A DNA stretch of 64,000 bases from an uncultured Eubacteriales bacterium (GCA_910584745.1 CAJUDG010000005.1:182455-246454), one strand, 5' to 3'. Positions 41,445 to 51,130 are shown, numbered from the stretch's first letter. A program made the numbers and translations. The notes: generated from the letters alone by a model not told the origin.

Positions 41445-42329
41445 ATGCAAAAGATGAAACGCTCCCGTGGGGAGAAGGCCTTTGATATTTTCAACATTAT
41501 CGTGCTTAGCCTGTTCGCATTCATATGCCTGTACCCCTTTATCTACATTCTGGCCCTTTCCTTTAACGACGGCGTGGACGCAATGAAGGGCGGCATCTAC
41601 CTGGTTCCAAGAAAGTTCTCGCTGGACAATTATCAGACCATCTTTAAGGATAAGCGCCTTATAAACAGCCTTAGCGTCACTGTGTTCCGCACCGTGGCCG
41701 GCACGGTGCTGGGGGTCATCTTCAACACGCTATACGCCTATACCATAAGCAAGCCCGACCTGCCGTACCGAAAGGTGCTCAACTGGCTGATAGTTATACC
41801 CATGTACTTTGGCAGCAGCCTTATACCATACTACATCATATGCCAGCATCTGAACCTGATAAATAATATCTGGGTATATATCATCCCCTGGGCGATAACC
41901 CCGTTCCACATAATGCTTCTGAGGATAGCCATAAAGGACCTTCCCCCGTCGCTGGAGGAGAGCGCGGAGCTGGACGGCGCCAGCTATCCGGTGATCTTTA
42001 CCCAGATAGTCCTCCCGCTTATCGTCCCGTCCATAGCGACCGTGGCGCTGCTCTCGGGGCTGTTTCACTGGAACGACTGGTTCGACGGGACCGTGATGAC
42101 CAATAAGTCGACCCTTTGGCCCTTACAGACTCTGCTGCTCAACATCATCCAGGGGGCGGACATGAGCAGCTTCATGAAGACCGGCCACACCCTTAGAAAG
42201 GTCTCCATCACCACAGAGTCGGTGAAAATGGCCATGCTGGTCTTTACGGTGCTCCCAATCTTCATGATATACCCCTTCGCCCAGAAATACTTTATTCGCG
42301 GCATGATGGTCGGTTCCGTCAAGGAATAA
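41445..42329 (+). CDS. ABC sugar permease, LplC type (locus 2)
   Basis: A 294-residue partner permease; EAA loop EESAELDGASYPVIFTQIVL near 170 and family ending RGMMVGSVKE. It is followed by the cloverleaf element and then the binding protein. Confidence 0.92.
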   Translation: MQKMKRSRGEKAFDIFNIIVLSLFAFICLYPFIYILALSFNDGVDAMKGGIYLVPRKFSLDNYQTIFKDKRLINSLSVTVFRTVAGTVLGVIFNTLYAYTISKPDLPYRKVLNWLIVIPMYFGSSLIPYYIICQHLNLINNIWVYIIPWAITPFHIMLLRIAIKDLPPSLEESAELDGASYPVIFTQIVLPLIVPSIATVALLSGLFHWNDWFDGTVMTNKSTLWPLQTLLLNIIQGADMSSFMKTGHTLRKVSITTESVKMAMLVFTVLPIFMIYPFAQKYFIRGMMVGSVKE

Positions 42330-42342
42330 CGGCTTCGTGAGA

Positions 42343-42446
42343 TATAGTAAACACACTTAAAAATCGGTATATACCGATTTTTAAGCTGGGCAGCTATGCT
42401 GCCCGGTTCAAAAGAGGTAGACCTCTTTTGAACTGTGTTAACTATA
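42343..42446 (+). repeat. Three-arm cloverleaf of palindromes between permease and binding-protein genes
   Basis: Three near-perfect hairpins stand side by side. Arm 1 is a 28-base perfect palindrome at 42357-42384; arm 2 is GGGCAGC/GCTGCCC at 42388-42404 with a three-base loop; arm 3 is a 13-bp stem at 42406-42418 and 42421-42433. They are enclosed by an outer inverted repeat, 42343-42358 with 42431-42446, matching 14 of 16 bases. The outer stem shares a few bases with arms 1 and 3, so the structures would compete or stack. It could be a small non-autonomous mobile element (MITE/REP-like) or an RNA structure that stabilises or attenuates the downstream message. Confidence 0.8.
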
Positions 42447-42475
42447 AAATGATAAAAATGAAAGGAAGGATCAAA

Positions 42476-44212
42476 GTGAAAAAGCAATTTATTCGGGCAG
42501 CCGCGCTGCTGATGGCCATCGCCATGCTGTTATGCGCCTTCGCTGGCTGCGGCGGCGACGGAGGAAACAGCAGATCGTCCCAGGCGTCTGTCTCAAGCAC
42601 GGAAAGCGCCTCCGGCTCTGAGGGTGAGGCGTCTTCCTCCGAGGCGGAGAACAGCCTTGTGGGCAAATATCCAGAGTTCGCAAACCATGACCAGCTGGAG
42701 ATCACCTGGTTCGAGCAGGGCTGGACCGGCCCCGAGGAGGGCAAGGATATAATAGCCCCGAAGATAGAGGAGGTAACGAACCTGAAGCTGGGCTATACCC
42801 CCATGACCACCCCCACTGACGACGAGTACACCCAGCAGCTGAACCTGATGATCGCCGGCGGCGAGATACCCGAGGCCTTCTTCGGCGGCATCACGGCCTA
42901 TACCCGCGAGATATACCAGAAGCTGGGCGAGTCCGGGCAGATCTGGGACCTGACGGAGATGGTCACCGAGGAGGCCTATCCCAACCTGTACGCGCTTATA
43001 CACCCCGAGATGGAGCTGTACGCCACGGATAAGGGCCAGAGCTGGTTTTTGCCCACCCAGACCGGGCGCGGCTATGAGAACCTTAACGAGCCGCCCCACG
43101 GCATCCATGTGTCCACAAAGTACATGGAGCAGCTGAAGGTGGACTATCCCACCACGGCGGACGAGTTCTACGACTTTGTCTACCGCTCGGTAAACGAGCT
43201 GGGCGGCAAGGGGCTGCTCCTTGGCGAGAACCTGGGCGGCGTGAACCAGCTGTATGAGATGTTCTTCCCCCATATCGGCTCTCATGACTCCTATGAGCTG
43301 CCCTTTGACGTGGATAACGGCTATAAGGTGTGCAACTACCTGTACTCCGACTCCGACGAGATGATGGCGGCGGCAAAGTACATCTGGAAGTTCGCCTCAA
43401 ACGGCCTTTTGGACCCCGAGGCCTTGACCCTGAAGACCACCCAGTTCCAGGAGAAAGCCGCCATGGGCGAGTACGCGGCGATGACCGCCGCGTGGTGGGA
43501 GATAGACAATTTCAACGACGCCATCGGCAGCTATAACTATATCGCGCCTCCCCCGATGTACGCCTCTGATGAGATAAAAAAGGCCCGGGAGATAACCTGG
43601 ACTGACTGGGTCGGCTGCTGGTCGTCGCTTATCATCAACAAGGATGTGGACGAGCAGGTGGTGAAGCATCTGCTGGCCACCATGGACTGGCTTGCCACCC
43701 AGGAGGGCCAGCTGCTGGTGAACGCCGGCATCGAGGGCGAGACCTACGAGTTCCTTGAGGACGGCACCTACGCCTATACCGACCAGTTCAAGGCGGACTC
43801 CAACGACCTGGACTGGAACACCGCGGCCTCCTTCGGCGTGTTCTACTACGCCCAGCTGGTGCAGAACGCCCCGGCCATCTCCGAGTTCCAGGAGACCCCC
43901 TCGGCCCTGATACGCGAGGACAACAAGAAAAGCTGGGACAGCCGGGCAGAGGAGCGGGCCAGGTACGACAGGGAATGGGAGCCCACCTATGACTACTACT
44001 TCCTGAAGGGCGACAAGGAGAACGAGCTGATGCCCGCCATAAATGACGCCAGGACGGAATTCCTGGCCAAGGTGGTCAGCGCCAAATCCGAGGACGAGGT
44101 GGAGCAGCTTGTGCACGAGTGGAGCCAGACCTGCAAAAACCTTGGGATAGAGCAGGTGGTGGCGGAGCGCCAGGCCGCCATAGACAGCATCATCGAGAGA
44201 ATGTCCGAGTAA
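42476..44212 (+). CDS. Extracellular sugar-binding lipoprotein (locus 2)
   Basis: A 578-residue family 1 solute-binding protein. The lipobox is AFAGC with lipidated C25, followed by a Gly/Ser/Glu-rich linker to about 75. The start is GTG at 42476, with AAGGAAGG upstream; the open frame before it lies inside the cloverleaf element. The core shows TDDEYTQQLNLMIAGGEIPE near 125, typical of LplA-like proteins. It is placed third in its operon, after both permeases. Confidence 0.9.
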   Translation: MKKQFIRAAALLMAIAMLLCAFAGCGGDGGNSRSSQASVSSTESASGSEGEASSSEAENSLVGKYPEFANHDQLEITWFEQGWTGPEEGKDIIAPKIEEVTNLKLGYTPMTTPTDDEYTQQLNLMIAGGEIPEAFFGGITAYTREIYQKLGESGQIWDLTEMVTEEAYPNLYALIHPEMELYATDKGQSWFLPTQTGRGYENLNEPPHGIHVSTKYMEQLKVDYPTTADEFYDFVYRSVNELGGKGLLLGENLGGVNQLYEMFFPHIGSHDSYELPFDVDNGYKVCNYLYSDSDEMMAAAKYIWKFASNGLLDPEALTLKTTQFQEKAAMGEYAAMTAAWWEIDNFNDAIGSYNYIAPPPMYASDEIKKAREITWTDWVGCWSSLIINKDVDEQVVKHLLATMDWLATQEGQLLVNAGIEGETYEFLEDGTYAYTDQFKADSNDLDWNTAASFGVFYYAQLVQNAPAISEFQETPSALIREDNKKSWDSRAEERARYDREWEPTYDYYFLKGDKENELMPAINDARTEFLAKVVSAKSEDEVEQLVHEWSQTCKNLGIEQVVAERQAAIDSIIERMSE

Positions 44213-44216
44213 ACTG

Positions 44217-44245
44217 AAAAGGGGCGGGGAACTCCCCGCTCCTTT
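44217..44245 (+). terminator. Hairpin after the locus 2 binding protein
   Basis: GGGGCGGGGA and TCCCCGCTCC form a 10-bp stem with one mismatch and a two-base loop, followed by TTT. It lies 8 bases after the stop, so it probably protects or partly ends the message before the GH36 gene. Confidence 0.6.
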
Positions 44246-44270
44246 CCATATACAGAGAGGAGTGCGGAAA

Positions 44271-46193
44271 ATGAAGTTTGCGTATGCAGTGACACTGAAC
44301 GGAACCGAAATATTGCAGGAATGTACCTATCACACCACAGAGCTGCTGGAGGGCGGCGTAAAGCGCCTGTCCTTTCCCAGGGGGCACTATGACGGCGGGC
44401 TGATAGCCCTGGAGCTGGTATGCGACCTGGATGGCGGGGTGTACCGCTGCGCCCTTAACCTGCGCAACACGGGGGAAAAGACCGTGCGCCTGACCCGGGG
44501 GGACGTGGGGGTCTCCTTTGATACCCGGGAGCTGGAGCTGCACTATTTCCACTCGGACTGGGGTGCGGAATATACCCCCCGCAGCCACAGGGTAGAGCGG
44601 GAGTTCTCCTTCGGCTGTGTGTCGGGGCGCTCGTGCAAGGGCTTTACGCCCTATGTGGAGTGCCATACCGGGGACGGCTGCTATGCAATGGCGCTGGGCT
44701 GGTCCGGCAACTGGACCTGCACGGCGTTCCCCTGGGTGGAGTCCTACTGCGACATAAGGCCCTGGACATACTGCTGTGTGATGGGCCTGAGCGACGGCGA
44801 GTTTTTCCACGATATCCTTCCCGGAGAGAGCTTTACCACCCCGGCGGTATACGTCTCAAAAGCCCCTGACAGGGAGGAGGCCTGCCTTGCCCTTAGAAGG
44901 TACTACAGAAAGCGGCTGAGCACCATGGACGAGGAGCTGTTCACGCCGATGCCCCTGGAGTATAATACCTGGTGGCCTTATGAGGACAAGCTCATAGACG
45001 AGAACGTGTATCAGGCCAACGCGGAGATCGCCAAAAAGCTGGGCTTCCGCTATGCCATGATGGACGCCGGGTGGTTTGGCCGGGAGACGGGGGACCAGAC
45101 CTGGTTTGAGAAGCGCGGGGACTGGGACATGGTGAACACCGAGCGCTTCCCCTCGGGCATGAAGGCCATGTGTGACAAGGCCAAGGGCATTGGCATAGAG
45201 CCGGGCATATGGTGCGAGATAGAGGCCGTGGGCAGGGACGCGGAGCTTAACAAGACCCACGAGGAAATAATTGCCAAGCGGGACGGACGCTCCCTCGGGT
45301 ATGTGTGCTTTGGCAGCAAAGCCGGCAGGGAGTGGGCCATGGAGACCGTCGACCGCATACTGGGCGAGTATGGGGCCAAGTGGATAAAGTTCGACTTCAA
45401 CCTGGACCCGGGCTTCGGCTGCGACCGCACGGACCATGAGCACAGCGCCGGGGACGGCCTATACGCCCACTATATGGGGTACTACCAATTCCTGGACGAG
45501 ATCCGCCGGAAATACCCTGACGTGGTGGTGGAGAACTGCTCCTCCGGCGGGCTTAGGGGGGACATTGAGATGATGTCCCACTGCACGGTGGGCTTCCTGG
45601 CCGACCCGGACCATACCGAGTTCCACTTGCAGCTTTTCTGGGGGGCGCTGTCCTTTCTGCACCAGCGCTGCCTGCTGCACTTCACTTGGTCCGATGTGAT
45701 GCAAAACCATAACCGCGGAGTGGGCTGCCCCATACAGGAGGACACCCCCCGCCATAAGCTGGACTATATGGTGCGGGCGGCCATGATGGGTGTACCCGGG
45801 TTCTCGTACAAGCTGCCAGAGCTGCCCGGATGGGCCCTGGAGCGCATAAGGGAGCTGGGGGAGTTCTATACCGAGCACTCGGCCGCCTTCATACTGAACG
45901 GCGACGCGTACCGCCTGACCGAACAGCCCATAAGCGGCGGCAAGGGAGAGCGTTTCCCGGTGTTCCAGTTTACCGACGCGGAGAAGCGGGGCCTGGTGTT
46001 CGCCTTCAGGCTGACGGGCGCGCCGGAGGCCCAGCGGGTGCGTCTGCGCGGGCTCGAGCCCATGCGCGAGTATACCGTCACATGGACGGACGCGGGGAGA
46101 GAGGAGAGGCTGACCGGCGCCCACCTCATGGAGCAGGGCATAGATTTCGACAGCCTGCCCGAGGAGGGCTCGGAGATAGTCACGGTATTTTGA
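44271..46193 (+). CDS. GH36 alpha-galactosidase-like enzyme (locus 2)
   Basis: A 640-residue cytosolic enzyme with N-terminal beta-sandwich and a TIM barrel from about 225 (EYNTWWPYEDKLIDE, YAMMDAGWFG, WDMVNTERFPSGMK, PGIWCEIEAVG). The nucleophile strand is KWIKFDFN, matching the KWDMN position of GH36, followed by VENCSSGGLRGDIEMMSHC, a strong family signature. The acid/base region is ADPDHTEFH, different from SDNTD. It probably cleaves an alpha-galactoside or related sugar brought in by the locus 2 transporter. The ATG at 44271 has GAGAGGAG upstream. Confidence 0.85.
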   Translation: MKFAYAVTLNGTEILQECTYHTTELLEGGVKRLSFPRGHYDGGLIALELVCDLDGGVYRCALNLRNTGEKTVRLTRGDVGVSFDTRELELHYFHSDWGAEYTPRSHRVEREFSFGCVSGRSCKGFTPYVECHTGDGCYAMALGWSGNWTCTAFPWVESYCDIRPWTYCCVMGLSDGEFFHDILPGESFTTPAVYVSKAPDREEACLALRRYYRKRLSTMDEELFTPMPLEYNTWWPYEDKLIDENVYQANAEIAKKLGFRYAMMDAGWFGRETGDQTWFEKRGDWDMVNTERFPSGMKAMCDKAKGIGIEPGIWCEIEAVGRDAELNKTHEEIIAKRDGRSLGYVCFGSKAGREWAMETVDRILGEYGAKWIKFDFNLDPGFGCDRTDHEHSAGDGLYAHYMGYYQFLDEIRRKYPDVVVENCSSGGLRGDIEMMSHCTVGFLADPDHTEFHLQLFWGALSFLHQRCLLHFTWSDVMQNHNRGVGCPIQEDTPRHKLDYMVRAAMMGVPGFSYKLPELPGWALERIRELGEFYTEHSAAFILNGDAYRLTEQPISGGKGERFPVFQFTDAEKRGLVFAFRLTGAPEAQRVRLRGLEPMREYTVTWTDAGREERLTGAHLMEQGIDFDSLPEEGSEIVTVF

Positions 46194-46210
46194 CAGATGG
46201 GCATAAAGAG

Positions 46211-46240
46211 GCCCGGCGGTGGTAAGCCGCCGGGCATTTT
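46211..46240 (+). terminator. Bidirectional terminator between the GH36 and AraC genes
   Basis: GCCCGGCGG and CCGCCGGGC form a 9-bp GC stem with a short loop and TTTT after. Genes on both sides converge on it. Confidence 0.88.
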
Positions 46241-46246
46241 CCACAT

Positions 46247-47086
46247 TCACTTACCGTCCGACTCCAGCAAAACGCTCCTCCCCTGGGGCTGCGCGTCGCT
46301 GCGGTACTGCCGCGGGGAAACGCCGTGCTGCTTTTTAAACAGGTTGGAAAAATAGTGTGGGTCCTCTATCTTCAGCTTATGGGCGATCTCCCGGCAGGGA
46401 AGCCGGGTCGTGCGCAGAAGGTGCTCGGCGGCGCGCATCTTCCGCCTTAAGAGATACGCGTAGGGGGTCTGGCCATAGGCCTTGCGGAACAGCTTTATCA
46501 CATAGTCGGGCGAGCGGTAGACAGAGGCCGCCAGCTCGTCGATGCTCACGCGGTCGAAGACCCGGTCGTCAAGATAATTCCTCAACAGCTGCGCCTCGTC
46601 CGTAACGCGGCCCGATTCGCCCGCGTACAGCTCCGACACGATCTCGTGGAATTTCAGCGCGCACCGCTGAAAGATTTTCCCCTGGGGCTCCTTTTGGCAG
46701 CTAATGGCGTAGAGATCCCGGAAGATCTGCTCGTTCCAGAAATTGCGCACGAGCACGGTGTCCTGCAGCCCATACGCGCGCAGAAGGTCCTCTGCCAGGT
46801 TGCCCTTTAGGTTGCAGAATATTTTTATCCATGGGTCGCCGGCGTCCGAATAGTAGGCGTGGCGGCTGCCCTGGTGCAGGATATAGACGTCCCCCTTGGC
46901 GGGCTCCACCCTCTCCCCGTTGCAGACCACCGTGCCGCGCCCGCGGACGATATACTCCATCACGGTGACGTCGGAATCCTCGCGCTCGCAGTAATAGGTC
47001 CCGTCGCAGTAGGAGATGCCTGTAAGCTCCACGAAGAACGGCGTGGAGGGCGCCTCGGCGTAAAAGAATCGCAGATCCTCATTCAA
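46247..47086 (-). CDS. AraC-family regulator with cupin sensor domain
   Basis: A 279-residue one-component regulator. Residues about 25-110 form a cupin-like sugar-binding part (VVCNGERVEPAKGDVYILHQ, then GDPWIKIFCNLKG). The C-terminal 100 residues carry two helix-turn-helices (IDELAASVYRSPDYVIKLF, CREIAHKLKIEDPHYFSNLF) with the ending GVSPRQYRSD. It is divergent from the DUF4965 gene at 47206 with 119 bases between, so it probably controls locus 3 enzymes. Confidence 0.92.
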   Translation of the reverse strand: MNEDLRFFYAEAPSTPFFVELTGISYCDGTYYCEREDSDVTVMEYIVRGRGTVVCNGERVEPAKGDVYILHQGSRHAYYSDAGDPWIKIFCNLKGNLAEDLLRAYGLQDTVLVRNFWNEQIFRDLYAISCQKEPQGKIFQRCALKFHEIVSELYAGESGRVTDEAQLLRNYLDDRVFDRVSIDELAASVYRSPDYVIKLFRKAYGQTPYAYLLRRKMRAAEHLLRTTRLPCREIAHKLKIEDPHYFSNLFKKQHGVSPRQYRSDAQPQGRSVLLESDGK

Positions 47087-47140
47087 ACGATATCACACAC
47101 CTTTTTCGCATTTTTTCTATTTTATTTCCATTGAATAAAT

Positions 47141-47148
47141 GATATAAT
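47141..47148 (+). promoter_or_regulatory. Extended -10 promoter of the DUF4965/GH20 operon
   Basis: TATAAT at 47143-47148 is part of TGATATAAT, an extended -10. No -35 box better than TTTTAT is visible, which suits a promoter that needs an activator such as the adjacent AraC-type protein. Confidence 0.55.
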
Positions 47149-47205
47149 CCAACTCAAAGAAAGTCAAGAGGCAAATCATCTTTTTGCGAAAATGGAGGGA
47201 TCCCT

Positions 47206-49116
47206 ATGAAACTGAGAGCACCGGCGGTTCCGCTTATCACAATCGACCCGTATTTCAGCGTCTGGTCCTGCGCCGACCGGCTGAACGCCTCGGCCACCTG
47301 CCACTGGACGGGGCACACCAACACCATCAACGGTAAGCTTACCGTCGACGGGACCGTCTACCGCTTTATGGGCGGCGAGGAAGCCGGCGGAATCCCTATG
47401 GAGCAGATATCCCTGGACATCACCGCCCTTGCCTCCAGCTATGTCTTCGAGGCGGCGGGGGTGCGCCTGACGGCGCGCTTTTTCTCCCCGGTCTTTGCCG
47501 GCGACCTGCTGCTTTGCAGCCGCCCGGTCTCCTACCTGGAGTTGCGTGCGGAATCCTTGGACGGAGCGGCGCACCGCATAGAGGCGGAGATCTCCGCCTC
47601 TGAGGAGCTCTGTCTGGACGCGGCGCGGGAGGAGCCCATAGAGCTCTCCAAGCTGAAGCTGGGGGAGGATATCTCCGCCGTGCGCATGGGCAGCGCCGCC
47701 CAGCCGGTCCTTGGAAACAGCGGGGACGACACCCGAATAAACTGGGGCTATTTCTTCCTCTGCGTGCGCGGGGGACAGGCGGATCTTTACAAGGCGCGGG
47801 GAGAGACCTTCGCGGCCGCAAGGGCGGAGCTGACAGAGACGGCGCCGGCGCTGTTCGCCTTTGCCTATGACGATATCGAAAGCATCGAGTATTTTCACAA
47901 GAGGCTTAAGGGCTACTGGAAAAAGGGAGGAAGGACGATCGAGCGGGCCATTGAGGAGGCCTTCGCCGATTATGAGAAGCTTTCCGAGCGGGAGCGGTCT
48001 TTCTCCGCAAGCCTTTATGAGAGCGCCCTTGAGGCCGGGGGAGAGCAGTACGCCGAGATGCTGACCCTTGCCTACCGCCAGGTGATGGCGGGCCATAAGC
48101 TGGTGGAGGACGACGAGGACGGCCTGCTGTACATCTCTAAGGAGTGCCTCTCAAACGGATGCGCTGCCACGGTGGATGTAAGCTACCCCTCCATGCCCAT
48201 GTATCTCTACTATAACCCCGAGCTTGTCAACGGGATGATGCGCCCTGCCATACGATATGCAAAAAGCGGGGCCTGGCCCTTTGAGTTCGCCCCCCACGAC
48301 GTGGGCTGCTATCCCCTTGTAAACGGCCAGGTCTACTCGAATGGCACCGACCCCGAGCATCAGATGCCCATAGAGGAGTGCGGCAATATGCTGGTGATGG
48401 CCGCGGCGGCGGCCGTGGTCAGTGGGGACGTATCACTCTTTGCGGAAAATAAGGAACTTTTCCGCCAATGGGCCGGTTACCTGGTCCGCTATGGGGCCGA
48501 CCCGGAGGACCAGATATGCACGGACGACTTTTTCAAGCATATGCCCCATAACTGCAACCTCTCTTTAAAGGCGGTCATGGGCGTCGCCTCCATGGCCATC
48601 ATGCTTGAGCTCAGCGGCGCGCCCGAAGAAGCTCCCGCCTATTGGAGCGCCGCCAAGGAGATGGTGCAAAGCTGGGTGGAAAGGGCTCAGAACGGCGACG
48701 GCAGCTTCCGGCTCGCCTTCGACCAGCCGGGCAGCTACAGCCTGAAGTACAATATGGTGTGGGACAAGCTCTTTGGTACGGAGCTTTTCCCGGCGGACAG
48801 TATAAAGGGCGAATTCGACTCATACTGGCAGTACGGCAATCAGTACGGCATCCCCCTTGACTGCAGGGGGACCACCTCCAAGACCGACTGGCTGGCCTGG
48901 ACGGCGGCGCTGGCCGGGACCAGGGATGAGTTCATACGCTTTATGGCCCCTGTATGGCGGTACTTCCACGAGACGGAGAACCGCGTCCCCATGTCCGACT
49001 GGTACAGCACCAAGACCGCCAAGCGCTTTTACTCCCAGAACCGCACCGTGCAGGGCGGGCTGTTCATAAAGCTGCTGGAGCAGTCGGGCCGATGCCGCTA
49101 TAAGAGGCCGGAATAA
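47206..49116 (+). CDS. DUF4964/DUF5127/DUF4965/DUF1793 protein (GtaA-like), copy 2
   Basis: A 636-residue paralog of the protein at 28654. It opens MKLRAPAVPLITIDPYFSVW and keeps the same blocks in order: CHWTGHTNTINGKLTVDG, GDDTRINWGYFFL, FAPHDVGCYPLVNGQ, MPIEECGNMLV, CTDDFFKHMPHNCNLS, STKTAKRFYSQNRTVQGGLF. No signal peptide. It heads an operon with a GH20-like enzyme and a NodB-like protein, which suggests action on amino-sugar-containing glycans here and on a different glycan in locus 1. An enzymatic role in glycan breakdown is inference. Confidence 0.8.
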   Translation: MKLRAPAVPLITIDPYFSVWSCADRLNASATCHWTGHTNTINGKLTVDGTVYRFMGGEEAGGIPMEQISLDITALASSYVFEAAGVRLTARFFSPVFAGDLLLCSRPVSYLELRAESLDGAAHRIEAEISASEELCLDAAREEPIELSKLKLGEDISAVRMGSAAQPVLGNSGDDTRINWGYFFLCVRGGQADLYKARGETFAAARAELTETAPALFAFAYDDIESIEYFHKRLKGYWKKGGRTIERAIEEAFADYEKLSERERSFSASLYESALEAGGEQYAEMLTLAYRQVMAGHKLVEDDEDGLLYISKECLSNGCAATVDVSYPSMPMYLYYNPELVNGMMRPAIRYAKSGAWPFEFAPHDVGCYPLVNGQVYSNGTDPEHQMPIEECGNMLVMAAAAAVVSGDVSLFAENKELFRQWAGYLVRYGADPEDQICTDDFFKHMPHNCNLSLKAVMGVASMAIMLELSGAPEEAPAYWSAAKEMVQSWVERAQNGDGSFRLAFDQPGSYSLKYNMVWDKLFGTELFPADSIKGEFDSYWQYGNQYGIPLDCRGTTSKTDWLAWTAALAGTRDEFIRFMAPVWRYFHETENRVPMSDWYSTKTAKRFYSQNRTVQGGLFIKLLEQSGRCRYKRPE

Positions 49117-49139
49117 ACAGGGAAAAAGGAGGCGTTCCT

Positions 49140-51113
49140 ATGAGCATGATGTCAGAGCTGAGCAATTACCGGCGGCTTGAGGGGAAAAGGCGCATTGCCC
49201 CCGCCGCCCTAGAGCGGATGGAACCGGGCGTATGGCAGGCCGTCCTATCCCAGGCGCTGCCCTTCGCCGACGGGGGTGAGGAGGCCTGGACAAAGCTCTC
49301 GCTGGAAAGGGGCTTTCCCCAGGAGCTTATATCGCGGCTGAACGAACTGGGGGTTTCAGAGGCCCAGCTAAATACGCCGGACGCCTTTGCCGTGTCCGGC
49401 GCGGGGGACGGGCTTACCGTCTACTCCCAGAGCGAGCGCGGGCTGCTGTACGGCGCATACGAGATACTCCAGCAGGCCCAGGCGGACGGCGGCTTCGTGC
49501 CCGGCGGCATACGCTTTTCTGCGCCCCAGTGCCCATTTAGGGGACTAAAGGTCTATCTTCCCGGAGAGCGGCAGCTGGGCGAGTTTTATAAGATAGTGGA
49601 CATGCTGGTTTACTACCGCTATAACACCATCATTCTGGAGATCGGCGGGGCGATGGAGTATAAGCGGCATCCCGAGATAAACGAAAGCTGGGTGGAATAC
49701 TGCCGGGAGATGCGCCGTACGCCCGAGCGGGCCGACGAAGTGCAGAATATGTTCGGCTGGGTGAAGAACTCTATCCATTTTGAAAACGGGGACGGCGGCT
49801 TCCTCTCTCAGGAGACCGTCCGCGGCCTAGTTGCCTACTGCCGCGAGCGGGGGCTTGAGGTCATCCCGGAGGTGCCCTGCCTAAGCCATTCGGACTATCT
49901 CTTAAACGCGCATCCCGAGCTATCAGAGCGCCCATACGACCCCTTCCCCGACACCTACTGCCCATCGAACCCCAAGGTATATGAGCTGCTCTTTGACGTG
50001 ATGGACGAGGTCATCGATGTATTTCATCCCAAAGTCATGCAGGTGGGCCACGATGAATTCTACACCTTCGGCCTGTGCGAGGCCTGCAAGCGGCGGGAGC
50101 CGGCCGATATCCTGGCCGAAGACCTTACCCGTATCCACGACTATCTGGCACAGCGCGGCATACGCATGATGTACTGGTCAGAAAAAATGCTGAACCACAT
50201 CACCAGCTGGGGCGAGGGGCTGGGCGGGGCCCAGAGGCACTGCAAATGCTCCCGGGGCACCGTACATGATATGCCGGCCACCTATGAGGCCGTTGACCTT
50301 ATACCCAGGGACTGCTGGGCCCATCACTGGTACTGGGCCCTTCGCGAGAGCCACGACCAGGTCTTCCTCTCACGCGGCATGACCATGACCTACGGCAACT
50401 GGGACCCCCGGGGCTTCCTCCACTGGCAGGAGCGGGTGGACGCGGGTGCTTTAGGGGCAGCGCCCTCCCACTGGACCACGCTGGACGAGATAACCATGCA
50501 GCGCAACGGGGTGCTGCTCTCCATCGTATTCGGGGCGTACCTTTTCTGGCGCGGGGACTACACCGACAGCCGGTATGACGAGATATTCAAAAAGAGCATA
50601 GAGGAGCTATATCTCTACCGAAGCCGGAAAATACTGTCCGGCCCCCATTTTGAATTTACCCACATGACCACTGTCTGGCGGGAGCATGTGTATATCACGA
50701 GCGCGCCCATGCTGCTGGAGCGGGACGCCATCGGCAAATATGTCATTTCCTTCCAGAGCGGGCGCACGCTGGAGATACCGCTGATCTACGGCGTAAACAT
50801 CATGAACCATGAGCGGGACTGGACCCGCGCCCGCAACGAGGAGTGGGACAGCTATGACGTTGACAACGCCCTTGCCGAGGTGACCTATACCACCCTGCCC
50901 ATGCTTCAGCCGGACGGGACCACGCGGTTTCGATTTGTGGCGGAAAACCCATACCCGGAGGACTTGGTGACCGGCGTCAGGATAGAAAAGACCGCCCCGG
51001 ACCAGGGCGATATCTTCCTGACAGATTTCGCGGTGCGCCAGTCCTTCGCGGACAGCGAGATAGTCCGCACCCGCTCCGACCCCAGCAGACGCATTAAAAC
51101 GCCCCTGGTATGA
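49140..51113 (+). CDS. GH20-like beta-N-acetylhexosaminidase-type enzyme
   Basis: A 657-residue cytosolic enzyme. An N-terminal GH20b-like domain ends with GLLYGAYEILQQ (the usual G..YG..TL.QL) at about 105. The barrel starts at FRGLKVYLPGERQLGEF, and the catalytic Asp-Glu pair is in MQVGHDEFYTFG near 305, matching H.GGDE of GH20. Tryptophans common in the GH20 pocket appear later (WAHHWYWAL, YGNWDPRGF). The GH20 match is clear at the motif level but the rest is divergent, so it may act on another hexosaminide. It lies 23 bases after the DUF4965 gene and overlaps the next frame at its stop. Confidence 0.72.
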   Translation: MSMMSELSNYRRLEGKRRIAPAALERMEPGVWQAVLSQALPFADGGEEAWTKLSLERGFPQELISRLNELGVSEAQLNTPDAFAVSGAGDGLTVYSQSERGLLYGAYEILQQAQADGGFVPGGIRFSAPQCPFRGLKVYLPGERQLGEFYKIVDMLVYYRYNTIILEIGGAMEYKRHPEINESWVEYCREMRRTPERADEVQNMFGWVKNSIHFENGDGGFLSQETVRGLVAYCRERGLEVIPEVPCLSHSDYLLNAHPELSERPYDPFPDTYCPSNPKVYELLFDVMDEVIDVFHPKVMQVGHDEFYTFGLCEACKRREPADILAEDLTRIHDYLAQRGIRMMYWSEKMLNHITSWGEGLGGAQRHCKCSRGTVHDMPATYEAVDLIPRDCWAHHWYWALRESHDQVFLSRGMTMTYGNWDPRGFLHWQERVDAGALGAAPSHWTTLDEITMQRNGVLLSIVFGAYLFWRGDYTDSRYDEIFKKSIEELYLYRSRKILSGPHFEFTHMTTVWREHVYITSAPMLLERDAIGKYVISFQSGRTLEIPLIYGVNIMNHERDWTRARNEEWDSYDVDNALAEVTYTTLPMLQPDGTTRFRFVAENPYPEDLVTGVRIEKTAPDQGDIFLTDFAVRQSFADSEIVRTRSDPSRRIKTPLV

Positions 51114-51130
51114 CACACTCAAAAATAAAT

